Made by a program: the position numbers and the translations under genes. Source: Erythrobacter litoralis (GTDB lineage Bacteria; Pseudomonadota; Alphaproteobacteria; Sphingomonadales; Sphingomonadaceae). Taken from it: DNA of 64,000 nucleotides. The DNA lies in assembly GCF_029760855.1 (NCBI RefSeq), contig NZ_SOSI01000004.1:62001-126000 (forward strand). Direction: 5' to 3'. Below are positions 1 to 8,522 of this stretch, one piece after another; positions within the stretch are counted from its first letter, which is position 1; the number at the start of each line of letters is the position of its first letter. Under the pieces are notes generated by a model. It worked only from the letters and a program-made list of their open reading frames with translations, was not told the origin of the DNA and did not search any database.

Positions 1-2
1 GC

Positions 3-401
3 TACTTTCTTCAGGCCTTCGTCAATATCGGGCTTGTTCCCGATGGCGGATCGAGCTGGATGCTGCCGCGCCTCATCGGCAGCGCGCAGGCGGCACGGAT
101 GATGATGCTGGGCGAGAAGGTTCATGCGGAAGAGGCCGAGCGGATCGGTCTGATCTATCGCTGCGTCGAGGACGACGCACTCGAAAGCGATGCACGCGCC
201 TTGGCCGAACGGCTGGCGAACGGCCCTACGGTCGCGCTCGGCGCAATGAAGCAGGTCATGCGGCAGGGTCTGCAAGCCGACCTTGCGACCACGCTGTCCG
301 CAGAAGCCGAAGCGCAGCGGCAGGCCGGCAATACCCAGGATGCTGCGGAGGGTGCCATGGCCTTTCTTCAGAAACGCAAAGCCGAATTCAAAGGCGCCTG
401 A
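3..401 (+). CDS. Enoyl-CoA hydratase/isomerase family protein, 5'-truncated by window edge
   Basis: The frame is already open at the window edge and reads through the conserved crotonase segment IGLVPDGGSSWMLPRLIG before the first internal ATG at 60, so the gene starts upstream and only its C-terminal 132 codons are here. Crotonase-fold enzymes hydrate or isomerise acyl-CoA thioesters in fatty-acid or phenylacetate degradation. The acidic residue of the PDGG loop is typical of the family, and the rest is the usual C-terminal trimerisation helices ending in a FLQKRKAEFKG-like tail. It ends 20 bp before an operator-like palindrome that begins the sugar locus, so it is probably not part of that locus. 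Which acyl-CoA is used (for example a PaaG-type isomerase) cannot be decided from this fragment. Confidence 0.88.
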   Translation, partial: YFLQAFVNIGLVPDGGSSWMLPRLIGSAQAARMMMLGEKVHAEEAERIGLIYRCVEDDALESDARALAERLANGPTVALGAMKQVMRQGLQADLATTLSAEAEAQRQAGNTQDAAEGAMAFLQKRKAEFKGA

Positions 402-421
402 CCACCAGCCCATTGATTTTA

Positions 422-435
422 TGTTAGCGCTCTCA
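422..435. promoter_or_regulatory. Candidate XylR (LacI-family) operator upstream of GH3 operon
   Basis: TGTTAGCGCTCTCA matches the palindrome TGTTAGCGCTAACA at 12 of 14 positions. It lies 40 bp before the start codon of the GH3 gene. The same palindrome recurs in front of the other operons of the locus, and a LacI-family regulator is encoded at 10307-11428. The link between regulator and site is inferred. Confidence 0.7.
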
Positions 436-440
436 TACGA

Positions 441-460
441 GATCCCGAAAGAGCGGGATC
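441..460 (+). other. 5'-UTR hairpin before the GH3 gene
   Basis: GATCCCG and CGGGATC form a perfect 7-bp stem around a six-base AAAGAG loop. It sits between the operator and the Shine-Dalgarno (GGGAGG, 465-470) of the GH3 gene. There is no U-tract, so it is not a terminator; an mRNA-stability role is possible but untested. Confidence 0.35.
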
Positions 461-475
461 CGCCGGGAGGATTGC

Positions 476-3010
476 ATGGGGAATATCAGTCGTACGTTCT
501 GTCTGCTCGCGTCGAGCGTTTCGCTCGCCGCGTGCGCCACCATGGCGCAGGACGATATGGCCACGTCCGTACCGGCCGCGGATGCGCCCGATGCCGCGAC
601 GCAAGCGAATGGCGTCGCCAATCCGGAAATCTGGCCATCCTACGATTACCCGGTGCCGGTAGTGCCTGCACAGGAACAGCGCATCGCCGACATTATCTCG
701 CGCATGACGCTGGAAGAGAAGATCGGCCAAGTCGTGCAAGCCGATCTGTGCTGCGTCACGCCGGAAGACGTTAAGACCTACAATCTCGGTTCAATCCTGG
801 TGGGCGGCAATTCCGGCCCGTATGGCGACGATTTCGCTCCCGCCCCGCAGTGGTTGAAAGCGGCGGATGAGTTCTACGAAGCCTCGATCGACAAGAGCGA
901 CGGCGGCGTGGGCGTGCCCGTGGTCTGGGGGACGGACGCGGTTCACGGGCACTCGAACATCATCGGGGCGACGCTCTTCCCACACAATATCGGGCTCGGC
1001 GCGATGCGCGATCCCGCGCTGATCGAGAAGATCGCGCAGGCGACCGCCAAGGAAATCCGCGTCACGGGGCAGGAGTGGACCTTCGCGCCCACCGTCGCCG
1101 TGCCGCAGGATTTCCGCTGGGGCCGCGCCTATGAAGGTTATTCCTCCAACCCGCAGCTGGTTGCCTCCTATGTCGGCGCGATGGTGCGCGGACTGCAGGG
1201 TCCTCCGACAAACACCAACCTTCTGGCTGGCCCCTATGTGATCGCCTCGACCAAGCACTTCCTTGCCGATGGCGGCACGGATCGCGGCGTCGATCAGGGC
1301 GATGCCTCGATCAGCGAAGCGGAGCTGCGCAACATTCACGGCGCACCCTACGGCCCCGCGATCGCAGAAGGCGTGGCCACGGTGATGGCGAGTTTCTCCA
1401 GCTGGCAAGGCGTGAAGATGACGGGCAATGAAAGCCTGCTTACCGGGGTCCTGAAAGACCGGATGGATTTTGGCGGCTTCGTCGTTTCCGACTGGAATGC
1501 CCACGGGCAGGTCGAAGGCTGCACCAATGAAAGCTGTCCCAAGGCTATCGAGGCTGGGATCGACATGTACATGGCGCCCGATACGTGGAAGGCGATCTAC
1601 GACGACCTTTTGACCAAGGCGCGTGCCGGAACCGTCCCGATGGAACGGATCGACGACGCCGTCGCTCGTATCCTGCGGGTGAAGATGCGGCTCGGCCTGT
1701 TCGAGGCGGGTAAGCCTTCGACCCGGCCGCTGTCGGGGCAATACGAGCTGCTCGGCGCGCCTGAGCATCGCGCGGTTGCGCGCGAGGCGGTGCGCAAGTC
1801 GCTGGTGCTGCTCAAGAACCAGGGCGTCCTCCCGATCGCGCCGGGCGGCCGCCTGCTCGTAGCGGGTGACGGCGCGGACGACATCGCGCGTCAGAGCGGC
1901 GGGTGGACGATCACATGGCAGGGTACAGGTCTCGAGAACGATCTCTTCCCCGGCGCGACTTCGATCTACAGCGGTCTTAAGCAGGCGGTCGAGGCGGGCG
2001 GCGGCACCGCCACCCTGTCGGCCGACGGCAGCTATATGCAAAAGCCCGATGCCGCCGTGGTGGTGTTCGGCGAAGAACCCTATGCCGAATTCCAGGGCGA
2101 CCGCGCACAGCTGACGCTCGATCCGCAGCTTACCGCGCCGTACGAAACGATGGCGAAGCTGAAGGCGGAAGGCATTCCGGTCGTCGCGGTGATGATTACC
2201 GGCCGCCCGCTCTACGTGAACCCTGCCCTGAATACCGCCGATGCTTTTGTGGTCGCTTGGCTGCCGGGTAGCGAAGGAGGCGGCGTGGCCGATTTGCTGG
2301 TTGCCAGCGCCGACGGGAATGCCGCGTACGATTTCACCGGGAAGCTGCCCGCCGCCTGGCCCCGCACACCCGATATGAGCGACGGCGCGTTGTACGAGTA
2401 CGGCTACGGCCTCAGCTACGCATCGGGCGCACAAAGTGCCTGGAGCGCCCTTCCCGAAGTCGACATGACCGAGGCGGAGGGCGACAGCCGCGTGTGGTTC
2501 CGCGCCGGTTCTCCGGCAGCGCGCTGGTCGCTGCTGGTGAAGGGTCCGGCCCAGGCCGACCAGACCCGCATCACCACCGTGCCCGCCGAGGCGCTAGGTG
2601 GCCGGGCGCGCGTGACGGCGGAGAACTACATCGTGCAGGAAGGCGCACGCCGCTTCGCCATTTCCGGCGGCGATGCCGAAGTGTCCCTCAGCAATCTGGA
2701 AGCGCAGGATATCGACCGCGAAACCAATGCCGACGTGCTGCTGCTGACGACGCTGAAGGTTTGGGACGCACCCGATACCGCGCAGCTCGGCGCGATCGGC
2801 CCGGACAGCCGCGGGTTCACGGCCATCGATATGCCGGTATCGGACGATTTCGTGACCTACGGTCTGCCGCTGAAGTGCTTGCGGAGCAAAGGTGCGGACG
2901 TCGCCAATCTGACCGAACCCTTCGTCATCCGCACCACCGGACAGGCGGACTATGCCATCGGCGAAGTTCGGTTGGGTACGGATGCCGACGTGACGCTGCC
3001 CTGCAATTGA
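476..3010 (+). CDS. Glycoside hydrolase family 3 exo-beta-glucosidase, lipoprotein
   Basis: An 844-residue GH3 enzyme expected to remove glucose from the non-reducing ends of beta-glucans or cello-oligosaccharides. The N-terminus is a lipoprotein signal with lipobox LAAC near residue 20, so it is probably anchored in a membrane facing the periplasm or the outside. The N-terminal barrel carries WGTDAVHGH and KHFLADGGTDRG, both typical of the ExoP/cellodextrinase branch. The predicted nucleophile is Asp339 in VVSDWNAHG. The second GH3 domain follows, then about 200 further residues resembling the ExoP-type C-terminal domain. The ATG at 476 is preceded by GGGAGG. It is the first gene of a tightly packed operon (cupin, GH5, xylX, xylB, xylC) and has an operator-like palindrome at 422-435. 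Glucosidase activity is inferred from subfamily motifs; xylosidase side activity is possible. Confidence 0.9.
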   Translation: MGNISRTFCLLASSVSLAACATMAQDDMATSVPAADAPDAATQANGVANPEIWPSYDYPVPVVPAQEQRIADIISRMTLEEKIGQVVQADLCCVTPEDVKTYNLGSILVGGNSGPYGDDFAPAPQWLKAADEFYEASIDKSDGGVGVPVVWGTDAVHGHSNIIGATLFPHNIGLGAMRDPALIEKIAQATAKEIRVTGQEWTFAPTVAVPQDFRWGRAYEGYSSNPQLVASYVGAMVRGLQGPPTNTNLLAGPYVIASTKHFLADGGTDRGVDQGDASISEAELRNIHGAPYGPAIAEGVATVMASFSSWQGVKMTGNESLLTGVLKDRMDFGGFVVSDWNAHGQVEGCTNESCPKAIEAGIDMYMAPDTWKAIYDDLLTKARAGTVPMERIDDAVARILRVKMRLGLFEAGKPSTRPLSGQYELLGAPEHRAVAREAVRKSLVLLKNQGVLPIAPGGRLLVAGDGADDIARQSGGWTITWQGTGLENDLFPGATSIYSGLKQAVEAGGGTATLSADGSYMQKPDAAVVVFGEEPYAEFQGDRAQLTLDPQLTAPYETMAKLKAEGIPVVAVMITGRPLYVNPALNTADAFVVAWLPGSEGGGVADLLVASADGNAAYDFTGKLPAAWPRTPDMSDGALYEYGYGLSYASGAQSAWSALPEVDMTEAEGDSRVWFRAGSPAARWSLLVKGPAQADQTRITTVPAEALGGRARVTAENYIVQEGARRFAISGGDAEVSLSNLEAQDIDRETNADVLLLTTLKVWDAPDTAQLGAIGPDSRGFTAIDMPVSDDFVTYGLPLKCLRSKGADVANLTEPFVIRTTGQADYAIGEVRLGTDADVTLPCN

Positions 3011-3014
3011 CGTC

Positions 3015-4019
3015 ATGACGCCGGTCGCCCAAATCGACCCGGTCGATGCCGAAACCTTCGAGCGGGACATTCGCCCGCTTTACAGGCCGGTGGTCATGCG
3101 CGGTCTTGCGCAGGACTGGCCGGCGGTTTCGGCCGCGCGACAGGGGAGCGATGCGGCACTGCGCTATGTCGAAGAGTGCGACAGCCGCCAGCCGGCGGAC
3201 ATCATGCTCGCCCCTGCAGCGGAAAAGGGGCGGTTCTTCTACGCGCCCGATATGCGGGGGTTCAATTTCCGCCGCGAAAGGCTCGACCTAACGGGCCTTG
3301 CCGAACATTTGCGCAGGATCGCCCATCAAGACGATCCCATCGGCATCTATGCGGGCGCGGTCGATGCGCGCTCCCACCTCCCCGGTTTTGCCGAGGCCAA
3401 TGCCCTGCCGCTGCTGGATACGGTCGAAGCGGTGCCGCGTATCTGGCTCGGGAATGCGAGCCAAGTCGCGACCCATTTCGACCTGTCGGACAATGTCGCG
3501 GTCTGCGTGCTCGGCACGCGCCGCTTCACCCTGTTCCCGCCCGAACAGACGGCGAACCTCTATGTCGGCCCGCTCAACGTGACGCTGGCGGGCCAGCCCG
3601 TCAGCATGGTCGATCCCCTCGCGCCGGATACGGATCGCTATCCCCGGTTCGAGGAGGCGGAAGCGCATGCCCAGACGGTCGAGTTGGAGCCGGGCGATGC
3701 GCTCTATATCCCGACGCTGTGGTGGCATCACGTCACGGCCACCGCGCCGGTCAACATGCTGATGAATTACTGGCACAATGATGCGACGCGCGGCGGCGGC
3801 TTCCTCGCGCTGATCCATGCCATGCTCGCGATCCGCGAACAGCCCGCCTACCAGCGCAAGGCGTGGCGCGCATGGTTCGACCATTTCGTGTTCGACGATG
3901 ATGCGTCCGATGCCGCCGCGCATCTGCCCGATCACGCGAAAGGGGTGAACGGCCCCGCTACGCCCCAGCGCGAGGAGCAAATTCTGCGCTTCCTCGTGCA
4001 GGTCCTCACGTCACGATAA
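3015..4019 (+). CDS. Cupin_8 / JmjC-like domain protein
   Basis: A 334-residue cupin-like protein of the Cupin_8 family, the fold of Fe(II)/2-oxoglutarate hydroxylases. The metal-binding signature shows as THFDLSDN (His-x-Asp) in the middle of the protein, with WWHHV later as the distal histidine region, followed by NYWHN. Residues 20-40 (RPVVMRGLAQDWPAV) form the usual N-terminal strand. It starts 4 bp after the GH3 stop and ends 19 bp before the GH5 start, inside the hydrolase operon. A paralogue lies at 28092, fused by overlap to two halogenase-like genes. In this kind of bacterium Cupin_8 genes often sit beside TonB receptors and tryptophan-halogenase-like genes in sugar loci. The substrate is unknown to me, and no hydroxylase activity is shown. 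Confidence 0.8.
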   Translation: MTPVAQIDPVDAETFERDIRPLYRPVVMRGLAQDWPAVSAARQGSDAALRYVEECDSRQPADIMLAPAAEKGRFFYAPDMRGFNFRRERLDLTGLAEHLRRIAHQDDPIGIYAGAVDARSHLPGFAEANALPLLDTVEAVPRIWLGNASQVATHFDLSDNVAVCVLGTRRFTLFPPEQTANLYVGPLNVTLAGQPVSMVDPLAPDTDRYPRFEEAEAHAQTVELEPGDALYIPTLWWHHVTATAPVNMLMNYWHNDATRGGGFLALIHAMLAIREQPAYQRKAWRAWFDHFVFDDDASDAAAHLPDHAKGVNGPATPQREEQILRFLVQVLTSR

Positions 4020-4038
4020 AACCGAAAGGGAGAGCCCG

Positions 4039-5649
4039 ATGTACAAACAGATCCTTCTCGCCGCCGCTTTTGCTAGCGCTATCATTCCCCTGCCCGCCTT
4101 GGCGCAGCAGCCCGCGGAAGTCACCGCTCCGGCCACCCTGCCGGTCGGCACGTGCATCAATATGGGCAATTCGCTCGAGCTGGAAGACGAGGGGATGCAC
4201 GGCACGAAAAGGATCGATGCGGCCGATTTCGAGCGCATCGCGGCAACGGGCTTCCAGACCATCCGCCTGCCGGTGCGCTGGGATACGCATAGCAGCAGCG
4301 AGGCGCCTTATACCATCGAACCGGCTTGGCTCGACCGGGTGACCGAGGTGGTCGACATGGCGCTGGCGTCCGGCCTCAACGTCATTCTCGACAGCCATCA
4401 TTTCAATCCGATCCACGAAGATCCCGCTGGGGTCGCCCCGTGGCATGGCGGCGTGTGGCGGCAGGTCGCAGCCCGCTTCGCGGGCTATCCCGAAGACACA
4501 CTGTGGTTCGAGCTGGAGAACGAACCGCATAACAAGTTCACCAATGACAATCTTCTCGAAACGCTCGCTCCGGCGCTTGCTGCCGTGCGTGAGACGAACC
4601 CGACGCGGCCGGTCATCTATGGCGGCGGAAACTGGAGCGGGGTGGATTCGCTCGCGACCCTGCCGCTGCCCGAAGACCCCAACGCCTATCCGACATTTCA
4701 TTATTACGAACCCTTCGCTTTCACCCATCAGGGCGCATCGTGGGTCGAGCCCGAAGCTCCGCCGGTCGGTCGCAGCTACGGCGAAGCGGGCGATGCGGCG
4801 CAGCTCGCCGGCGATGTTGCCAAAGTCCGCGCCTACGCCGAACGGACGGGCAAATTGCCCTTCATGGGCGAGACGGGCGCGTATGAGGAACACGTGCCGC
4901 TCGCGCAGCGGGTCGCCTATGCAAAGGCGGTGCACGAGGCTTTTGCGCCGCTCGGTGTCGGCATCTGCACTTGGGCCTACACCAACACCTTCCCGTTCTA
5001 CGACGCGCAGAAGGGCGAATGGCTCGCGGGCATGCGCGGCGCGCTCGGGCTTGCGGACGACACGACTGCCCCGCCCATGTCCACCGCTGGCCCAGCTCCG
5101 GCTTTCGATACGAGCAGGGAACCCAAAGCCCGGCGGCTGCCTTCCGAACTGGCAGCGTTCGACGACCAATTGCCTGGCTGGCTGGTCAACGATCCCTCGT
5201 CCTTGGAATGGACGAGCTACGGCCCCGCGCTGAAGCGATCGGTAAACGCGCAGGCGGAGGTTCCGAACGGCGGTGTCGCCTTGACGTTCGAGGTCACCCG
5301 CGCAGGCGATCCGTGGTCGGCAGGCGCGAACATCCCGCTGATCGCCGACATCGAAGAGGGTCGCCGATACACGATCGGTTTCTGGGCGCGGGCGGTGTCG
5401 AGCGAGGCACCGGATGGCAAGGGTATGGTACAGGTACGCTTCCAGCGCGACCGCGAACCTTATCCCGGATTCGGCGATACAACCGTATCGGTCGGCCCCG
5501 ACTGGCAATTCCATGAAGTCAGCGCCGTTGCCGATGCCGATATCCCGCGCAAGGATGCCCTCGCCGTGATGCAATTCGGAAGCGCGGTGCAAACGCTCGA
5601 AATCGGGCAGGCTATCGTGGTTGCGGATGCCGCCTCCATCACGCAGTAG
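4039..5649 (+). CDS. Glycoside hydrolase family 5 endoglucanase with C-terminal carbohydrate-binding-like domain
   Basis: A 536-residue secreted cellulase-type enzyme. Residues 1-22 are a Sec signal ending ALAQQ. The GH5 barrel starts with TCINMGNSLE and contains RLPVRW, DSHHFNP, the acid/base Glu162 in FELENEPHN and the nucleophile Glu278 in FMGETGAYEE, so all catalytic landmarks are present. The barrel ends near residue 340. A linker and a beta-rich domain of about 150 residues follow, resembling CBM4/9/11-type carbohydrate-binding modules, which would hold the enzyme on polysaccharide. The start is supported by AAAGGGAGA upstream. It likely makes beta-glucan or xyloglucan oligosaccharides for the GH3 enzymes. 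The exact GH5 subfamily and substrate (cellulose, mixed-linkage glucan, xyloglucan) cannot be read from motifs alone. Confidence 0.87.
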   Translation: MYKQILLAAAFASAIIPLPALAQQPAEVTAPATLPVGTCINMGNSLELEDEGMHGTKRIDAADFERIAATGFQTIRLPVRWDTHSSSEAPYTIEPAWLDRVTEVVDMALASGLNVILDSHHFNPIHEDPAGVAPWHGGVWRQVAARFAGYPEDTLWFELENEPHNKFTNDNLLETLAPALAAVRETNPTRPVIYGGGNWSGVDSLATLPLPEDPNAYPTFHYYEPFAFTHQGASWVEPEAPPVGRSYGEAGDAAQLAGDVAKVRAYAERTGKLPFMGETGAYEEHVPLAQRVAYAKAVHEAFAPLGVGICTWAYTNTFPFYDAQKGEWLAGMRGALGLADDTTAPPMSTAGPAPAFDTSREPKARRLPSELAAFDDQLPGWLVNDPSSLEWTSYGPALKRSVNAQAEVPNGGVALTFEVTRAGDPWSAGANIPLIADIEEGRRYTIGFWARAVSSEAPDGKGMVQVRFQRDREPYPGFGDTTVSVGPDWQFHEVSAVADADIPRKDALAVMQFGSAVQTLEIGQAIVVADAASITQ

Positions 5650-5695
5650 AAACAGAAACACGAGCATGGCTTGCCGGGCGCAAGTCTCCCGCATA

Positions 5696-5709
5696 TGGTA
5701 GCGGTATCA
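5696..5709. promoter_or_regulatory. Degenerate XylR-type operator upstream of xylX
   Basis: TGGTAGCGGTATCA matches the locus palindrome TGTTAGCGCTAACA at 11 of 14 positions. It lies in the 76-bp gap between the GH5 stop and the GTG start of the xylX-like gene, just ahead of its Shine-Dalgarno GGGAG. It could give an internal, separately controlled promoter for the Weimberg genes. It is weaker than the other sites and may be chance. Confidence 0.4.
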
Positions 5710-5725
5710 AAGGGAGTGGGGCCAA

Positions 5726-6850
5726 GTGGCCGAGACATTGCACGACATTCTGCCCGGCGATTTCGCCGAAGGGCGTTTCATCGGACGGGTGCATACGCCC
5801 GCCGGGCCCTGCGTGGTGGCGATCCGCGGGGGCGTTCTTTTCGACCTGACCTGCGAAGTTTCCAGCGTGAGCGGCGCAATTGTGCGGCGAGCGTTCGACG
5901 GCGGTGAACGGATCGGGGCGATCGAGGATGGCTTGCCTGAAGGATGGTCGCTCCTCTCCCCGATCGATCTCCAATGCATCAAGGCGAGCGGCGTCACCTT
6001 CGCGCTGTCCGCCCTCGAGCGGGTGATCGAGGAACGCGCGCGCGGCGATGCGGCGAGGGCGGCTGAAATACGCGGCCAGCTCGAGGACAAGGTCGGCTCC
6101 GGCATCCGCTCGGTCGTGCCCGGCAGCCCCGAAGCGATGCAACTGAAGGACGCGCTGATCGCGGAAGGCATGTGGTCGCAATATCTCGAAGTCGCAATCG
6201 GGCCGGATGCGGAGATCTTTTCCAAGTCGCCCGTGCTAAGTTCGGTCGGCGCAGGACAGGAGATCGGCGTCCGCTCCGATTCCAGCTGGAACAACCCCGA
6301 ACCCGAAGTGGTGCTGGTCTGCGATGCGCACGGGGAAGTCGTAGGTGCGGCGCTCGGCAACGATGTGAACCTGCGCGATTTCGAAGGGCGCTCGGCGCTG
6401 CTGCTTTCGAAAGCGAAGGACAACACCGCAAGCTGCGCCATCGGCCCGTTCATCCGCCTGTTCGATCAAAGCTTTGGGATCGACGATGTGCGAAATGCAG
6501 TGGTCGAACTGACCATCGAGGGGTCGGAAGGCTATCGGCTCGAAGGGACGAACGAGATGGCGCAAATCAGCCGCGATCCGCTCGATCTGGTGGCGCAGTG
6601 CCTCTCGGAACATCATTATCCCGACGGCTTCGTGCTGTTCTGCGGTACGCTGTTCGCGCCGACGCAGGACCGCGACGAGCAAGGTGCCGGCTTCACCCAT
6701 AAAATCGGCGATCGCGTTACCATCGCATCGCAGCGTATCGGCCGGCTGACCAATACCGTCACCACATCGCGCGATGCGCCTGCCTGGACGATGGGTATCG
6801 GCGCATTCGTCCGCAATCTGGCGAGCCGCGGGCTCGTCGACACGATCTGA
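5726..6850 (+). CDS. xylX: 2-keto-3-deoxy-D-xylonate dehydratase (FAH family, XylX-like)
   Basis: A 374-residue member of the fumarylacetoacetate hydrolase family. In the Weimberg pathway XylX removes water from 2-keto-3-deoxy-D-xylonate to give 2-oxoglutarate semialdehyde in the cytoplasm. FAH-fold features are visible: a domain of strands at the N-terminus, then SWNNPEPEVVLV with the acidic metal-ligand region, GNDVNLRDFEGRSALLLSKAKD, and LFCGTLFAPTQDRDE near the C-terminus. The start is GTG at 5726 with GGGAG nine bases upstream. Directly downstream are a xylose-dehydrogenase-like SDR and a lactonase, and the dehydratase and semialdehyde dehydrogenase of the same pathway are elsewhere in the locus. 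That context is the main reason for the specific call, since FAH sequences alone are hard to tell apart. Confidence 0.85.
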   Translation: MAETLHDILPGDFAEGRFIGRVHTPAGPCVVAIRGGVLFDLTCEVSSVSGAIVRRAFDGGERIGAIEDGLPEGWSLLSPIDLQCIKASGVTFALSALERVIEERARGDAARAAEIRGQLEDKVGSGIRSVVPGSPEAMQLKDALIAEGMWSQYLEVAIGPDAEIFSKSPVLSSVGAGQEIGVRSDSSWNNPEPEVVLVCDAHGEVVGAALGNDVNLRDFEGRSALLLSKAKDNTASCAIGPFIRLFDQSFGIDDVRNAVVELTIEGSEGYRLEGTNEMAQISRDPLDLVAQCLSEHHYPDGFVLFCGTLFAPTQDRDEQGAGFTHKIGDRVTIASQRIGRLTNTVTTSRDAPAWTMGIGAFVRNLASRGLVDTI

Positions 6851-6863
6851 ACCTTCGGAGGTC

Positions 6864-7637
6864 ATGCTGGAGAATCTGGACACCCGCGCGCTCTATCCGA
6901 GCCTAAAGGACAAGCGCGTCATCATCAGCGGCGGCGGCTCCGGCATCGGGGCCGGACTGGTCGAGGGCTTTGCACGGCAGGGCGCACGCGTGGCCTTCGT
7001 CGATATCGCCAAGGATGCGAGCCGCGACTTGTGCGAAAGCCTCTCCGGCGCGGCCCATGTACCGGTGTTCCGCGCCTGCGACATCACCGATGTCTCGGCC
7101 TACACCGATGCGCTCGGCGAAATGGTGGAGGCGATCGGCGGCTGCGACGTCCTCCTCAACAATGCGGCGAGCGACGACCGGCATACGGTCGCCGAGGTGA
7201 CACCCGAATACTGGGACCAGCGCATGGCGGTGAACCTCAAACACCAGTTCTTCGCCGCACAAGCGGTCGCGCCGAAGATGAAAGCGTCGGGCGGCGGCAG
7301 TATCGTCAATCTCGGTTCGATCAGCTGGCATTTGGGGCTGGAAGACCTAGCTCTCTATCAGACGGCGAAGGCCGCCATCGAAGGTCTGACGCGCAGCCTC
7401 GCGCGCGAATTCGGGCGCGACAATATCCGGGTCAACACCATCGTGCCGGGCAATGTGAAGACACCGCGACAGGAGAAGTGGTATACGCCCGAAGGAGAGG
7501 CGGAGATCGTCGCCGCACAGTGCCTCGACGGGCGCATCCTGCCGATCGACATCGCGGCGATGGCGCTGTTCCTCGCCAGCGACGACGCGCGGTTCTGCAC
7601 CGCGCACAATTACTGGGTGGATGCGGGATGGCGATAG
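6864..7637 (+). CDS. xylB: SDR-family D-xylose 1-dehydrogenase (XylB-like)
   Basis: A 257-residue short-chain dehydrogenase. It should oxidise D-xylose to D-xylono-lactone with NAD+, the first Weimberg step. The Rossmann motif GGGSGIGAG is near residue 23, followed by the NNAAS segment. The catalytic set is Ser in NLGSISWHLG, Tyr in LYQTAKAAIEG and the following Lys. I chose the ATG at 6864, preceded by TCGGAGG, over an upstream in-frame start inside xylX. This gives the normal SDR length. The gene is 13 bp after xylX and overlaps xylC by 10 bp. An SDR acting on another aldose (L-arabinose, for example) would look the same; the neighbours favour xylose. Confidence 0.85.
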   Translation: MLENLDTRALYPSLKDKRVIISGGGSGIGAGLVEGFARQGARVAFVDIAKDASRDLCESLSGAAHVPVFRACDITDVSAYTDALGEMVEAIGGCDVLLNNAASDDRHTVAEVTPEYWDQRMAVNLKHQFFAAQAVAPKMKASGGGSIVNLGSISWHLGLEDLALYQTAKAAIEGLTRSLAREFGRDNIRVNTIVPGNVKTPRQEKWYTPEGEAEIVAAQCLDGRILPIDIAAMALFLASDDARFCTAHNYWVDAGWR

Positions 7638-8512
7638 ATAGGAACGTTCGGCAAGCGCTCGCGCTAGACGCCAAGCTCGGCGAAGGCGTCGTGTGGGATG
7701 CCGGACGACAGGTCGTCTGGTTCGTCGACATCAAGCGCCAACAACTCTGGCATTTCGATCCGGCGACCGGCAGCAATGCGGTGAGCGAAGCGCCGGGCCA
7801 GATCGGCTGGGCGCTTCCGGCGGAAGGGGGCCTGCTGCTGTGCGGCTTGCAGGAGGGGCTCTACACGTTCGATCCCGAAAAGCAGCGTTTCGATCGCCTG
7901 ATGGCCGTGCCTGGCGAGCCATCCGGCAACCGCCTCAACGACGCGTGCACCGATCCGTGGGGCCGGGTGTGGTTCGGCTCGATGGACGATGCGGAGGGCG
8001 ATGCGAGCGGACGTTTCTATGTCTTCGATCGCGGTGATATCCGCCCCGCCGGTCCGAGCGGCATCACGATTACGAACGGCCCTGCGGTGAATGTGGACGG
8101 CTCGCGCATCTATTTCACCGATACCGCCAAGCAGACGATCATGGTCGCCGACCTTTCGGCCAACGGCGTAAGCGAAGCGCGCGATTTCGTCCGCACCGCA
8201 GATCGCTTCCCCGATGCCTTTCCCGACGGCCCCGTGGTGGACGCGGAAGATAATGTGTGGACCGGTCTTTACCTCGGCGGCCATGTCGCGCGCTATTCGC
8301 CCGACGGAGAGTTGGTCGAACGGATCGAGATGCCGGCGCGCGACATAACCAAGCTCGCATTCGGCGGTGCGGACCTGCGCACCGGATACGTCACAAGCGC
8401 GACCAAGAACATGGAACCCGCCGACATGGAACGGCATCCGCGAGCCGGCAGCCTTTTCGCCTTCGACGCCCCCGTCGCAGGCTTCGCGCAGCCTCGCGTA
8501 AAGCTCGGCTAG
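7628..8512 (+). CDS. xylC: Xylono-1,4-lactonase (SMP-30/gluconolactonase family, XylC-like)
   Basis: A 294-residue six-bladed beta-propeller of the SMP-30 family. It should open the D-xylonolactone made by XylB to D-xylonate. The signature regions are LGEGVVWDAG (metal-binding Glu), NRLNDACTDPWGRVWFGSMDD (Asn/Asp of the site), ITNGPAVNVDGSRIYFTDT and PDGPVVDAEDNVW. Those residues coordinate the divalent metal in this family. The ATG at 7628 overlaps the end of the dehydrogenase gene by 10 bp, so translation is probably coupled. It is the last gene of the operon and meets the oppositely oriented xylD with a 10-bp gap. Confidence 0.86.
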   Translation: MAIDRNVRQALALDAKLGEGVVWDAGRQVVWFVDIKRQQLWHFDPATGSNAVSEAPGQIGWALPAEGGLLLCGLQEGLYTFDPEKQRFDRLMAVPGEPSGNRLNDACTDPWGRVWFGSMDDAEGDASGRFYVFDRGDIRPAGPSGITITNGPAVNVDGSRIYFTDTAKQTIMVADLSANGVSEARDFVRTADRFPDAFPDGPVVDAEDNVWTGLYLGGHVARYSPDGELVERIEMPARDITKLAFGGADLRTGYVTSATKNMEPADMERHPRAGSLFAFDAPVAGFAQPRVKLG

Positions 8513-8522
8513 GCCCGCGGGA

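Noticed and set aside
791-2434. Open frame of 547 codons on the minus strand opposite the GH3 gene
   Set aside because: The plus strand encodes a full GH3 enzyme with motifs; the minus frame has a composition rich in Arg, His and Gly and no recognisable domain. It is a product of high GC third positions.
4006-5694. Open frame of 562 codons on the minus strand opposite the GH5 gene
   Set aside because: GH5 catalytic motifs are on the plus strand and the minus product looks like antisense translation.
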